From NCBI GenBank assembly GCA_944382845.1, contig CALWNN010000038.1, positions 53,350-117,349 of the forward strand: a DNA stretch of 64,000 nucleotides. The letters run 5' to 3'. Positions 26,285 to 36,097 of the stretch are shown here, one piece after another; position 1 is the stretch's first letter; the number at the start of each line of letters is the position of its first letter. This stretch comes from an uncultured Clostridia bacterium (lineage in GTDB: Bacteria; Bacillota; Clostridia; Oscillospirales; Ruminococcaceae). The notes below the pieces were generated by a model that saw only the letters and a program-made list of their open reading frames with translations, was not told where the DNA came from and ran no database searches. A program made the translations under genes and the position numbers.

Positions 26285-27112
26285 TTGGATTACAAAATAT
26301 CAAAATACGATATAATTCTCAAGCAAGCCGATTTCGATCTTGATGAAACCCTTGACTGCGGACAGGCTTTCCGCTGGGAGAAAGTTTCTTCATCAGGGGG
26401 AGTAAAAACCTACTGCGGTCATTATCTGAACAATCCTCTTAAAATATCTCAGCAGGGGGATATCTTCATATTTCACAACACGACCGAGGATGATTTTTTA
26501 AATTTGTGGGCATCTTATTTCGATCTTTACACCGATTACGGAAAGCTCAAGGCTCGCTTTTGTGCGGATAAGACAATGAAAGAAGCAATCGGCTACGCAG
26601 GCGGAATACGTCTTTTAAGGCAAGATAAATGGGAAGCATTATGCTCGTTTATAATTTCCCAGAACAATAACATTCCAAGAATAAAGGGAATAATCTCACG
26701 GCTTTGCAAACATTACGGCGGCTTTCCCACATACGGTGACCTTGCAAAGGAAACAGAGGAAAGCCTTGGATTTCTGCGAAGCGGATTTCGGGCAAAATAT
26801 CTTATTGACGCTGCGACAAAGTTTGACAGAGGCGAACTTGACCTTGAAGAAATATCCAAATCCGAAATAAACGAAGCAAGAAAAAGCCTTATGCAGATAA
26901 AGGGAGTAGGACCAAAGGTTGCGGAATGCGCCCTGCTTTACGGTATGTACCGAGTGGAAGCTTTTCCTATGGACGTATGGATAAAACGTGTTATGAAAGA
27001 CTACTACCCCGAAGGCTTGCCGGACTGTGTAAAAGGCTTCGAGGGTATCGCCCAGCAGTATCTCTTCCATTACATACGCACTGCAAACGCAAATAACTCC
27101 CTTGCGGACTAA
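26285..27112 (+). CDS. 8-oxoguanine DNA glycosylase/AP lyase (OGG1 type)
   Basis: Excises oxidised guanine from DNA. The N-terminal OGG domain shows DLDETLDCGQAFRWEKV and the C-terminal HhH-GPD core shows QIKGVGPKVAECALLYGM with the Schiff-base Lys, then AFPMDVWIKRVM with the catalytic Asp. The length (275) is normal for bacterial OGG1-type enzymes. The start is TTG 26285 because GAGGGTG lies directly upstream; another TTG 14 codons earlier lacks a binding site. It ends just before repeat copy F. Confidence 0.93.
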   Translation: MDYKISKYDIILKQADFDLDETLDCGQAFRWEKVSSSGGVKTYCGHYLNNPLKISQQGDIFIFHNTTEDDFLNLWASYFDLYTDYGKLKARFCADKTMKEAIGYAGGIRLLRQDKWEALCSFIISQNNNIPRIKGIISRLCKHYGGFPTYGDLAKETEESLGFLRSGFRAKYLIDAATKFDRGELDLEEISKSEINEARKSLMQIKGVGPKVAECALLYGMYRVEAFPMDVWIKRVMKDYYPEGLPDCVKGFEGIAQQYLFHYIRTANANNSLAD

Positions 27113-27147
27113 ACGCAATATGAATTTAAAATCATAAGATCAGATAC

Positions 27148-27330
27148 TATAACCAAGTCGCCGATGTCCCCCTGCCGAGTATTCGGCAGGTCTTGCCGAG
27201 TATTCGGCAGGTCTTGTCGAGTATTCGGCAGGTCTTGTCAAGTATTCGGCAGGTCTGCCTCATATTAGGCGTGTCCGCCTCCCATAGGATGATTCGCCTC
27301 CCATAGGAGTCGGGGTTCCATTCAGTTTTT
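27148..27330 (+). repeat. Modular hairpin repeat, copy F (opposite orientation, expanded)
   Basis: The only copy on the + strand. The head TATAACCAAGTCGCC begins 35 nt after the glycosylase stop. Four successive 21-nt units (TGCCGAGTATTCGGCAGGTC type) follow, two of them with T for C in the left arm, then GCCTCATATTAGGC and two GCCTCCCATAGGA units. The copy breaks off inside the CAGTTTTT arm and lacks the TTTAAATC end. The ribosome-binding site and ATG of the next gene follow within 20 nt. Confidence 0.9.
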
Positions 27331-27348
27331 TATTTGGTGGTGTAACAT

Positions 27349-28896
27349 ATGATAAAAATCAGCAGAGGGCTTCAATGGATCTTTGCAGGTATTTTTTTAT
27401 TTATTATAATTTCGGCTTTAATTAAATTGTACAAACTGTATTCTCTTTTTATTATAGTCGTAGCGGCGGTTGCCGGAACAGCTTTATTTTTTGCCGCATT
27501 AATTTTTCTCTACGGATTTATAAGGAAAAAAACCGTTTCTTTGACAAGGAAACAAATAAGGAAGATATTTTTTGTTATTGCCGCAGTTGTACTGTTTGTT
27601 CAGATAATCTCGGCATTGCTTCTTAAATTTCCTCCTATAATCGACCTTGGCTATGTAGATAGTGCAGCAAGGAATTTTTCTGTAAGCTGGAACAAGGCTG
27701 ACCTGTACGTTGACCCAAATCTTCCAAAAAGACATATTCATTATTTTTCAGTCTATACCAACAATCATGCTTTGCTGATAATTTTATCCCTCATTTACAG
27801 CGCAAGCAGATTCTTATTTAACGACGCACTTTCTATTGCGCCCGTAATGATAAACACAGCAGGCATTTTCATCTCTTATGTCCTTGTGTATTTTTGTTCT
27901 GAAATTATTTTCAAGGACAAATCCACTCCACTTTTCTGCGGAATTTTCGCCGCAGGTCTGTCTGTCATTTACACTTATACCCCATATTACTACACCGACT
28001 CTCTCAGTATGCCCTATGTAATGGGTTCGCTTTACCTGTTCCTTAAAGGAGTGACAAGCAAGAGTCTTAAAAAGAAAATACTCTTTCTCACAATCTCGTC
28101 CATTCTTTTGGTGATAGGAACTGCCATAAAGGGAAGTGTTATAATCCTTCTTCCTGCATACGCCGCATACCTTCTTTTTACTGTCAGCAAAAAGAATTTC
28201 AAAAAATATGCCGTGAACTTTCTGACAATCCTTTTAGCATTTGCCGTCTCCACTGCAAGCGTCAACGCTTTTATAAACAGCTTTGATATCACTTCGGATG
28301 AGGAGCTTGAAACATATAAATTTCCTCCTCATCACTGGATAATGATGGGGCTTTACGGTAAGGGAACGTATAATCTTGACGACTTCTATTATACTCAGTC
28401 AAGCGGAAATTACGAGGCAAAAAAAGAGGCTGATATAAAATTAATAAAGGAAAGACTTTCACGGTACGGCATATTGGGCACGATAAGACACATTTCAATA
28501 AAAACCGCCAATATGTGGGGCGACGGAACTTATATGATAGGTTATTACCTTAAAAATTCCGGAACCGATAACCTGCTTTGCAGATTTATATACAAAGGCT
28601 CAGTCTTTAAAGTTCTGTGTACGATTTATCAATCAGTTCTTCTTGCAGGAATACTTATCTCTTTTATTACGGGAGCTTTGAAGAAAAGACAAGGAAAAGA
28701 ACTGCTTATAAAAATAATTGTATGGGGAGTTATTCTGTTCTTTATTATCTGGGAAGCAAAATCAAGATATCTCGTAAACTTTACTCCGATTTTTGTCATA
28801 ACAACTGTATATTCCATAAGAAGCTTATATTGTAAAAACTTAGGCGGACGTCATAAAAAAAGACATCTTGCGCTAAGCTTAAAAAAGGAGAAGTAA
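27349..28896 (+). CDS. GT-C fold membrane glycosyltransferase, putative
   Basis: A 515-residue polytopic membrane protein with about 11 hydrophobic segments. After the second or third helix comes a conserved acidic loop motif (DLGYVDSAARN), as in GT-C/PMT-type transferases that use lipid-linked sugars, then alternating helices and a C-terminal IWEAKSRYLVNFTPIF motif common in these families. Acceptor and donor are unknown. It is 3 nt before the Cache-GGDEF-EAL gene and probably shares its transcript. GGTGGTG precedes ATG 27349. Confidence 0.75.
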   Translation: MIKISRGLQWIFAGIFLFIIISALIKLYKLYSLFIIVVAAVAGTALFFAALIFLYGFIRKKTVSLTRKQIRKIFFVIAAVVLFVQIISALLLKFPPIIDLGYVDSAARNFSVSWNKADLYVDPNLPKRHIHYFSVYTNNHALLIILSLIYSASRFLFNDALSIAPVMINTAGIFISYVLVYFCSEIIFKDKSTPLFCGIFAAGLSVIYTYTPYYYTDSLSMPYVMGSLYLFLKGVTSKSLKKKILFLTISSILLVIGTAIKGSVIILLPAYAAYLLFTVSKKNFKKYAVNFLTILLAFAVSTASVNAFINSFDITSDEELETYKFPPHHWIMMGLYGKGTYNLDDFYYTQSSGNYEAKKEADIKLIKERLSRYGILGTIRHISIKTANMWGDGTYMIGYYLKNSGTDNLLCRFIYKGSVFKVLCTIYQSVLLAGILISFITGALKKRQGKELLIKIIVWGVILFFIIWEAKSRYLVNFTPIFVITTVYSIRSLYCKNLGGRHKKRHLALSLKKEK

Positions 28897-28899
28897 TAC

Positions 28900-31161
28900 A
28901 TGGTTGAACACACTCTTCAAAGAAGGTTGAAACGTGCAGCTACGCTTGTCCTTGGCGTGTGCGTTCTGCTTACGATCTGCGGAGGCTTTTTGTACGCTTA
29001 TCTTCAAAGCTCAAGAAATGAAATGCTCAGAAGTCAGGTCGCTGCTGAAACAGATGAATACAAGACAAGAATACTCAAACAGCTTAAAGGCAACTTTCAG
29101 ATGCTTTCATCTTTATCCGAATTAATGAAAGACGGTGATACATTTTCGGATGCTGAAATTGCAAAACGGCTGAGCGCAATTCAAAGTCACACAAATTATG
29201 TAAATCTCGTCTATTACAGACAAGACTTTTCTGGAGTCATTTCATCACTTGACGGAAATACCGTTACAGACGCCCACATTTCGGAACTTTCTTATGATGG
29301 TCAGCAAAGCGTCAAAGAGGCTCTTTCGGGCAAGCCTCATATTTCCAGACTTTTTGACAGCGTCGTTTCAAACAGTCGTGTGTTTGTGCTAAGCGTTCCT
29401 GTTTATAACGGCAACAGGGTAATAGGCGCTTTGTCTGCAAGCTCCCACATCGACGTGTTTTCGGATATTATTTCTGGAGATACAGTTCTTGGGGGAGGCG
29501 GATACCTTCACATGATAGATTCTGATGGGAATTTTCTTATCCGTTCAACAAAAAAGGTTGTCAAGGAGGACTATCCTAACATTTGGAAAGGACATTACCT
29601 TTCAGACGACGAAACGGAAAAAATCAGAACGGCTCTTAAAAACGAGAAACAAGTTTACTCGGTTCTTTCATATGAAGGTAAAAACTACACCTTTATGATT
29701 GAACCTGTAGGAATAAACGGCTGGTATCTTTTCTGCGTCAACGCAGACGAAGGTATAAGCGAAGGTTACAGCAGTACCTTGCTGACGACGCAGATAATTT
29801 TCGCAGTGATAATTTTCTCAGTGGTGGCGCTTATGATTTACGGCTATCGTCTTTTGAGAAACTATAACAAAGAGCTTGTTGTTATCGCTTATCGCGACCC
29901 TCTTACAGGTGGAGAAAACCTTGTTCGTTTCAGACAAAGACTCAGACAGGCTCTTGAAGATTCACAAGGAAGCGTTACAGCTCTGACAATAAGACAATTC
30001 CCGTTTCTTACCGAGATATTCGGCAAAGAAACCTCCGACGAGCTTCTCTGCATTATAAAAGCAATAATTGAAAAGCATATGAAAAATAATGAATTTTTCT
30101 GTCACGACACTGACGACAAGTTCTATCTTTTTTTCCTTGAAACCGATAAGGACACTGTAAGAAGCAGACTTGAAGAGATAATAAAAGAGATTGAGAACAA
30201 CCCAATCGAGCGTCTCAAGGATTATCAGCTTGCTGTATACTGCGGAGTCATTTTCTCAGACAGTTCTGAAAGCCCTGTAAAATCAGCGGAAAATATGCTT
30301 TCAAAGGTTCAGTTTGCACTTGATACATCAAAAGGCTCACACAGCAGTAAGATATGGTTCTTTGACGTGGAGCTTCACAAGCGTGAGGAGCTTGAAAACT
30401 ATATAGAAAGCCATATGTCAAACGCTTTGCAGACGGGAGAATTTGCCTTGTTTCTACAGCCCAAGACTGATCTTCAGAGCGGAAAGCTTTCAGGCGCAGA
30501 AGCTCTTGTGAGATGGAAAACCTCCACAGGACGAATGATATTCCCGGATCAGTTCATACCTCTTTTTGAGAAAAACGGCTTTTGTGCAAGACTTGACCTT
30601 TATATGGTTGAAATCGCATGCAAGACCATACGGAGTTGGATTGACAGCGGAAAAACTCCGGTACCCATTTCCGTAAACCAGACAAAGCTTTTGTTCTTTG
30701 ACGGGGAATATGTAACTAAGCTTACAAGTATTCTGGAGAAATACGGCGTTTCGCCAAAGCTTATTACTCTTGAGATCCTTGAAGGTCTCGCCCTTGAAGA
30801 TGTCGGCAGACTTAACGACATAATTTCTTCCCTTCAGGCAGAGGGCTTTAAAATTTCCCTTGACGATTTCGGAAGCGGATATTCCTCTCTCAACACCTTG
30901 GGAAAGCTGAAAATCGACGAGTTAAAGCTTGACCGTGGATTCTTGTTAAGCGCCGCTGAGGAAAAAGAAGGACGTGTGCGGCTGATTATGGAAGAAATAG
31001 TACGCATGGCAAACCGCCTTGGAATCAAAACCGTTTCTGAAGGAGTAGAAACTGCCGAGGACGTAACGTTTGTCAAAACTATCGGCTGCACCACAGGTCA
31101 GGGATATTATTACAGCAAGCCAATAAGCGTAGATGAATTCACCCAAAAATATATACAGTAA
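28900..31161 (+). CDS. Membrane Cache-(degenerate GGDEF)-EAL cyclic-di-GMP phosphodiesterase
   Basis: A 753-residue sensor with membrane helices at about 15-37 and 293-315 bounding an extracellular Cache-like domain (about 40-285), then a GGDEF-like domain (about 320-485) and EAL (about 495-750). The GGDEF site is replaced (CHDTDDKFYLFF), so it is probably not a cyclase. The EAL residues are intact: GAEALVRWKTSTG, PISVNQTK, LEILEG, SLDDFGSGYSSL, ELKLDRG and VSEGVETAE. It likely lowers c-di-GMP in response to an external ligand. Its co-transcription with a glycosyltransferase suggests surface-polysaccharide control, which is inference. Confidence 0.92.
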   Translation: MVEHTLQRRLKRAATLVLGVCVLLTICGGFLYAYLQSSRNEMLRSQVAAETDEYKTRILKQLKGNFQMLSSLSELMKDGDTFSDAEIAKRLSAIQSHTNYVNLVYYRQDFSGVISSLDGNTVTDAHISELSYDGQQSVKEALSGKPHISRLFDSVVSNSRVFVLSVPVYNGNRVIGALSASSHIDVFSDIISGDTVLGGGGYLHMIDSDGNFLIRSTKKVVKEDYPNIWKGHYLSDDETEKIRTALKNEKQVYSVLSYEGKNYTFMIEPVGINGWYLFCVNADEGISEGYSSTLLTTQIIFAVIIFSVVALMIYGYRLLRNYNKELVVIAYRDPLTGGENLVRFRQRLRQALEDSQGSVTALTIRQFPFLTEIFGKETSDELLCIIKAIIEKHMKNNEFFCHDTDDKFYLFFLETDKDTVRSRLEEIIKEIENNPIERLKDYQLAVYCGVIFSDSSESPVKSAENMLSKVQFALDTSKGSHSSKIWFFDVELHKREELENYIESHMSNALQTGEFALFLQPKTDLQSGKLSGAEALVRWKTSTGRMIFPDQFIPLFEKNGFCARLDLYMVEIACKTIRSWIDSGKTPVPISVNQTKLLFFDGEYVTKLTSILEKYGVSPKLITLEILEGLALEDVGRLNDIISSLQAEGFKISLDDFGSGYSSLNTLGKLKIDELKLDRGFLLSAAEEKEGRVRLIMEEIVRMANRLGIKTVSEGVETAEDVTFVKTIGCTTGQGYYYSKPISVDEFTQKYIQ

Positions 31162-31168
31162 ACAAAAA

Positions 31169-31198
31169 CCTGAGATCATCGGTCTCAGGTTTTGTTTT
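31169..31198 (+). terminator. Bidirectional terminator after the Cache-EAL gene
   Basis: CCTGAGA and TCTCAGG form a 7-bp stem around TCATCGG, with TTTTGTTTT after it and AACAAAAA before it. It ends both the EAL gene and the convergent GH2 gene. Confidence 0.85.
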
Positions 31199-31206
31199 GC
31201 CCTTAT

Positions 31207-33924
31207 TTAATTCCTGCAATAATCTGTAACGGACTTTATAAACCATCTGCCCTCAGGAGTACCTGAAAGCTTTTCAAAGTCAACATTTGCTTTGACTACC
31301 TTTCCTCCGCTAAAATCATATTCATAAAGGAGTCCCAAAGAGTGGCAGCGTTCAAAGTTATCTATGGTGCGGACAATAAACGTCTTGTCGCTGTCATTGC
31401 CGTCAAGAATTTCAGATTTTGAGTTTTCTGCGATCTCCCACCACTGATGAGTGGAGTAAAACTCACTCGGAAACTGAGAAAGCACCGGGTGAGTGTTATC
31501 GATAAGAAGTCCCATTGTGCCTATGGGAAGAGGTTTGTTCATCATTTTTGAAATGCTTGAAAACATGGGATAACACCAGAAATCCGTGCAGTAAAATCCC
31601 GCAATGGCGTTTTCAAGCTTTGAAATGTCGGGAACGATAAGAACAGTTTTTCCCTCGCTCAAAAGCTTCTCAGCCTCTGCATTTATGCTCTCAAACATGA
31701 AAACCCCCTCAAAATCAACGCTTTCAAGCTTTGGATAAAGCCACAACGTGTAATGATTGTGAAGATCTCTGTCGGCAGTTTCAACAGTAAGCTCAGCTTT
31801 GCATGGAGCGGAAATTTCAGGAACGTCAAACTCTAAATCGGCAATATTAAGAAAATTCTCTCCATTGTCCTTTATGACGGTTTCATATTCCTGAACCTTA
31901 TCGTCAACGGTCAGTTTAACTCTTGCCTTTACGTTGTCAAGGGAACTTTCGCTGAAATTAGCAGCTCTCAGCTTTACCGAAATCTTATCCTTGCTCTCAT
32001 AGGTATAGGATGGAAATTCGCAAAGAACGACCCTGCTGTTGCAGAATTCCCGCCATTCTTCAGGAGTAATGTTGCCCTTGTTTTCCATAAATGCGTTTAA
32101 TATTCCTACAAGAGCCGTTCCCTGTCCGCTGAAATCCTGAATGTCAAGAAGCTGGAAGCCTGCAATAAGACTGCTTCTGAAAATTGCTTCAAGTTCTTCC
32201 TTGTAGCAGGACGCCGCAAGCTTTCCCGAAGCCTTAAAGAATCTCTCCCAAAGAGGATATAACCCCTTTTCCTTCATCTTTTCGGCAAAAACCTCAAAGT
32301 TGCGGGCCTTTAACGGACCTGTGTATTTTGGGATTTCGCTGAAATCGGGAGTTGTTTCATACTGACCTATTTCATGAGTGACTATTGGAACATCAGGAAT
32401 AAAATCAGCGTCGGCGTCGCTTGCCTTGACAGTTTTCATAGTTGTGCCAAACTGTATCTGAACTGTTCCGTCAGCAGAAGCCTCTGTCTTATGCGCCGCA
32501 GCAGCGGGCATTATTGCCCGGTCGTAGTTGTGCATGGTAGACGGTCTGTCTGTCTGGACATGGCCCAATGGGGCGTCGCACATAGCGTATGAGCCGCGGA
32601 TAAGCCTGTCTTTTGCAAGCCTTACCCCAACGAAAAAATCGTCGTTCTCAACAACATTCGGGTACCACTGAAAGTTATTTGAGCCCTGAGTGTAAAGGTG
32701 TCGGCCGTCTGCTTTCTTGTAGCCTCCCATAATGGAATTTATGCGCTCCTTGCTGCCCCAAAGCTCGTTTCCCATGGACATCATGCAGAATGAAGGGTGG
32801 TTTCCGAAAGCCTTTATCATTTCAAAGCCCTCGTTTATAAGAAATTCCTGCTCTATTGCATTGTGGTTCTCGTCCTCCTCAGTAGTCACCGTTCCCCAGA
32901 AAGGAAGCTGAGGCTCCATATAAATTCCAAGTATATCCGCAGCAATAAAAGCCGCCTCGGGAGGACAGCAGGTATGAAAACGATAGTGGTTTATCCCATA
33001 GGACATTGAAGTTTTAAAAACCTTTATCCAGCTTTCAACATCAGTAGGCGCATAGCCTGTTTTCGGAAAAATAAGTCCGTCGTGCTTTCCTCTTAAAAAA
33101 GTGCGCCTGCCGTTTAGTGTGAAAAATCTTCCGTCTGTCTTGAATTCTCTGAGCCCTGCCACCTCGGTGTGAACATCATTGCCAACAGAAATTTCAATTT
33201 TATATAACGATGGAGAAAATTCGCTCCAGAGCTTAGCGCCGGGCATTTCAAATGTTATATCCAGCTTATTATCTTCATAATTAAATTGCTTTGCAGAATA
33301 AATTTCCTTATTGGATTTTAAATCAAGTCCCCTTACAATAACAGTTCCGTACCTTTCTCCCGGAATATCGGCTTTTATATAAATACAGCTGTTATGTATA
33401 TCACTTTGGATATATACATTTTCAAGGTGAGTTTTATTGTAGTATCTTATTGATATTTCTCCGGTGATACCGTTCCAGTTGCTCTGGGTATCCTGAGAGG
33501 TCATATGTCCGCCGCCTGTTTTATAGCCTTTATTTGTAACTCTTATTTCAAGGGTATTTTCCCCGTTTTTAATCATATCCGTTACGTCGTAGCAATGAGG
33601 GGCGCAAAAGCTGTCTTTTACTCCTGCGGAGATACCGTTTATGTAAACCTCAGAAATTCTTGTCCTTTCAAGAAAAATATATGCTCTTTCATTTTCGTCC
33701 TTCACAGCTTCAAATTTTCTTTTAAACCATGCGCTTCCTTCAAATTTGTATGCGTCTGTCAGAAATCCGGTCTCCCGTTTTTCGTTAGGCGCTCCTTTTT
33801 GAGCAAATGAAGTCGTTCCCGGAAGAGTTATCTCGTCGTTATATGGTATCTTTCCCGCCTGTCCGGTCATTTCACCGTCAAGAAAAAGCTTATATAAACC
33901 GCTTAAATCAGTTTTCCTTATCAT
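31207..33924 (-). CDS. GH2 family glycoside hydrolase (beta-galactosidase/glucuronidase-like)
   Basis: A 905-residue cytoplasmic GH2 enzyme: an N-terminal jelly-roll (WFKRKFEAVKDE, VYINGISAG), an immunoglobulin-like linker domain, a TIM barrel and C-terminal beta domains. The acid/base is in SMGNELWGS and the nucleophile probably in VTHEIGQYE. The barrel motif HDGLIFPKTG followed by YGINHYRFHTCCPPEAAF fits the family. The substrate cannot be told between galactosides, glucuronides and other sugars. The start is ATG 33924 behind AGGAAGTGG, not the earlier ATG in the same frame. It stands alone. Confidence 0.9.
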   Translation of the reverse strand: MIRKTDLSGLYKLFLDGEMTGQAGKIPYNDEITLPGTTSFAQKGAPNEKRETGFLTDAYKFEGSAWFKRKFEAVKDENERAYIFLERTRISEVYINGISAGVKDSFCAPHCYDVTDMIKNGENTLEIRVTNKGYKTGGGHMTSQDTQSNWNGITGEISIRYYNKTHLENVYIQSDIHNSCIYIKADIPGERYGTVIVRGLDLKSNKEIYSAKQFNYEDNKLDITFEMPGAKLWSEFSPSLYKIEISVGNDVHTEVAGLREFKTDGRFFTLNGRRTFLRGKHDGLIFPKTGYAPTDVESWIKVFKTSMSYGINHYRFHTCCPPEAAFIAADILGIYMEPQLPFWGTVTTEEDENHNAIEQEFLINEGFEMIKAFGNHPSFCMMSMGNELWGSKERINSIMGGYKKADGRHLYTQGSNNFQWYPNVVENDDFFVGVRLAKDRLIRGSYAMCDAPLGHVQTDRPSTMHNYDRAIMPAAAAHKTEASADGTVQIQFGTTMKTVKASDADADFIPDVPIVTHEIGQYETTPDFSEIPKYTGPLKARNFEVFAEKMKEKGLYPLWERFFKASGKLAASCYKEELEAIFRSSLIAGFQLLDIQDFSGQGTALVGILNAFMENKGNITPEEWREFCNSRVVLCEFPSYTYESKDKISVKLRAANFSESSLDNVKARVKLTVDDKVQEYETVIKDNGENFLNIADLEFDVPEISAPCKAELTVETADRDLHNHYTLWLYPKLESVDFEGVFMFESINAEAEKLLSEGKTVLIVPDISKLENAIAGFYCTDFWCYPMFSSISKMMNKPLPIGTMGLLIDNTHPVLSQFPSEFYSTHQWWEIAENSKSEILDGNDSDKTFIVRTIDNFERCHSLGLLYEYDFSGGKVVKANVDFEKLSGTPEGRWFIKSVTDYCRN

Positions 33925-34170
33925 TAAAACCACTTCCTGCATTTATTCGTTGTTTTATAAAAACATTATTGCTTAAAACAAGGATAACACATTATAAAAA
34001 CGATTACAAGGAAATTTGGAATTGTTAAGAAAAATTTAACCTTGCTTATTTTCAGCTGAGAAAAAGTGTTTCCCCATAGGGGCTGTTTATGAAATTGTAA
34101 CAAAAAATAAACTCAAATGTGTAATCAATCTTAACTTTTGATTTTACCGAAATTTTTTTAGTTACCCCCC

Positions 34171-34232
34171 TTGACAAATTCGAATAAAGGTTTATTATAT
34201 CTATAGCTTTGAATTTTACGAAATTTTCGTAA
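34171..34232 (+). promoter_or_regulatory. ABC exporter promoter with palindromic operator
   Basis: TTGACA (34171-34176) and TTATAT (34195-34200) are 18 nt apart. TTACGAAATTTTCGTAA (34216-34232) lies at or just after the expected start point and is a near-perfect 8-bp inverted repeat, typical of a MarR- or TetR-type repressor site. The rest of the 33925-34318 gap holds no gene. Confidence 0.65.
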
Positions 34233-34318
34233 GCCGAAAACACATTTTTTTCAAGTGGATATAACTTTATGAAAGGGGGAAAGCCTTCATTTTATGGGGA
34301 TAATGTGAAGGTGAAAAA

Positions 34319-36097
34319 ATGTTTCAGATCAAATGGATTTGGGAAAACCTGAAGGGTTACCGAGGGCTATACATAACGGCTCTTTGTATGTCTGTTGTTA
34401 TTCAGGCTTTTTATCTCACAACGCCGATAATCTCTCAGCAGATTGTTGACAACTTCATATCTTCTGATAATGCAGTTAAAAATTTAAACACAAGACCGGA
34501 CTTTCTTATCATGCTTCTTATCTTAATGGTGGGAACAACCTTTTTGCGTACAGTTATTCAGTACAGCGCAAACATGATTTACGAAGTGACATCTCAGGGA
34601 ATGATATACAAGATAAGGAATCACCTGTTCAGGTCCATACAAAATCAGGATATGAGCTATTATGACAAAAACCGCACGGGAGACCTTATGACAAGACTTA
34701 CAGGCGACCTTGATATGGTCCGTCACTTTATGTCATGGATACTTAAAACCGTTGTTGAAAGCCTTTTCCTATTTACATCAACGGCAGTTTATTTTCTTAT
34801 TATAAACTGGAAAATGGCTCTTTGCCTGTTGGTGCTTACCCCTTTGATTTTTCTTATAACGATACTTTTCAAGAAAAAGGCAGGACCTGTATATGTTGAC
34901 CTTCGTGAAAGGCTTTCTCAGATGAACACTGCCGCACAGGAAAACATCTCAGGAAACAGAGTTGTAAAAGCCTTTGCAAGAGAGGACTACGAAATTGAAA
35001 AGTTCCAGCAGAAAAACACCGACTACTCAAAGGCAAACAAAAAAGCCGCTCTTATGTGGCTGAAGTTTTCGCCGTATATAGACGCCGTTGCGGAAGCCTT
35101 GCAGATAACAATGCTTCTTGCGGGAGGAATTTTCCTTATAAACGACATGATGACAATGGGCGAATACATTGCGTTTTCCGGACTTATCTGGACCCTTTCA
35201 AACCCGATGAGACAGTTTGGAATGGTAATAAACGACTTCCAGCGTTTTTCAGCTTCCGCACAGAAGATAATCGAAATTTTCTACGCAAAGCCGATTATTG
35301 TGGATCGTCAGGACGCGATCGAACAAACCGAAAGACTCAAAGGCGACATTGAATTTAAAAATGTAAGCTTTTGTTACGGCGACAAAGAAGTACTCCACGA
35401 CATAAGCTTTAAAATAAACTCCGGTGAAACTGTTGCCATAATGGGTGAAACGGGAAGCGGAAAGACCTCTCTTATTAACCTCATTCCAAGATTTTATGAC
35501 GTATCAAAGGGCAGTGTGCTTGTTGACGGAGTTGACGTAAGAAACAGAAAGCTTCGTGAGCTGAGAGGCGACATAGGTATGGCTACTCAGGACGTGCTTT
35601 TATATTCGGATACGATTGACGGAAATATTGCTTACGGCGATTCGGATATGCCGGAGGAAGAAGTCAGAAAGTGCGCGAGACTTGCCGCCGCAGACGATTT
35701 TATCGAAAAACTTCCGGAGGGCTACAATACCATTATCGGAGAACGTGGAGTGGGTCTTTCCGGCGGACAGAAGCAGAGGATATCTCTTGCACGAGCCCTT
35801 GCGGTAAAGCCGTCCATACTTATTCTTGACGACACCACTTCGGCAGTTGACATGGAAACGGAAAAGCACATTCAACAAAGTCTTGAAAATCTTGATTTTG
35901 ACTGCACAAAAATAATTATTGCCCAGCGTATTTCATCAACTAAGGACGCTGACAAAATACTTATTCTCCGAGACGGAAGAATAACTGAAATGGGTACTCA
36001 TGAACAACTGATCAAAAATAAGGGTTACTATTACGAAGTGTTCATGCTCCAGAATGAGGGCTTTGAGGAAGGAGGAGATGAAAATGGCAAGGAATAA
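34319..36097 (+). CDS. ABC exporter subunit 1 (transmembrane plus ATPase)
   Basis: A 592-residue half-transporter of the multidrug/lipid exporter type. Six membrane helices (about 15-310) precede the ATPase. Walker A is GETGSGKTS, the signature is LSGGQKQR, Walker B is ILILDDTTSAVD, and a H-loop equivalent is IIAQRIS. The residue after Walker B is Asp and not the usual catalytic Glu, and the H-loop His is Gln, so this is the degenerate nucleotide site of a heterodimer. It pairs with the next gene, whose ATPase is canonical. The substrate is unknown. Confidence 0.93.
   Translation: MFQIKWIWENLKGYRGLYITALCMSVVIQAFYLTTPIISQQIVDNFISSDNAVKNLNTRPDFLIMLLILMVGTTFLRTVIQYSANMIYEVTSQGMIYKIRNHLFRSIQNQDMSYYDKNRTGDLMTRLTGDLDMVRHFMSWILKTVVESLFLFTSTAVYFLIINWKMALCLLVLTPLIFLITILFKKKAGPVYVDLRERLSQMNTAAQENISGNRVVKAFAREDYEIEKFQQKNTDYSKANKKAALMWLKFSPYIDAVAEALQITMLLAGGIFLINDMMTMGEYIAFSGLIWTLSNPMRQFGMVINDFQRFSASAQKIIEIFYAKPIIVDRQDAIEQTERLKGDIEFKNVSFCYGDKEVLHDISFKINSGETVAIMGETGSGKTSLINLIPRFYDVSKGSVLVDGVDVRNRKLRELRGDIGMATQDVLLYSDTIDGNIAYGDSDMPEEEVRKCARLAAADDFIEKLPEGYNTIIGERGVGLSGGQKQRISLARALAVKPSILILDDTTSAVDMETEKHIQQSLENLDFDCTKIIIAQRISSTKDADKILILRDGRITEMGTHEQLIKNKGYYYEVFMLQNEGFEEGGDENGKE

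Noticed and set aside
27148-27330. CRISPR-like array
   Set aside because: The repeated units are contiguous 21-nt palindromes with no unique spacers and no cas genes nearby. They belong to the modular repeat family.
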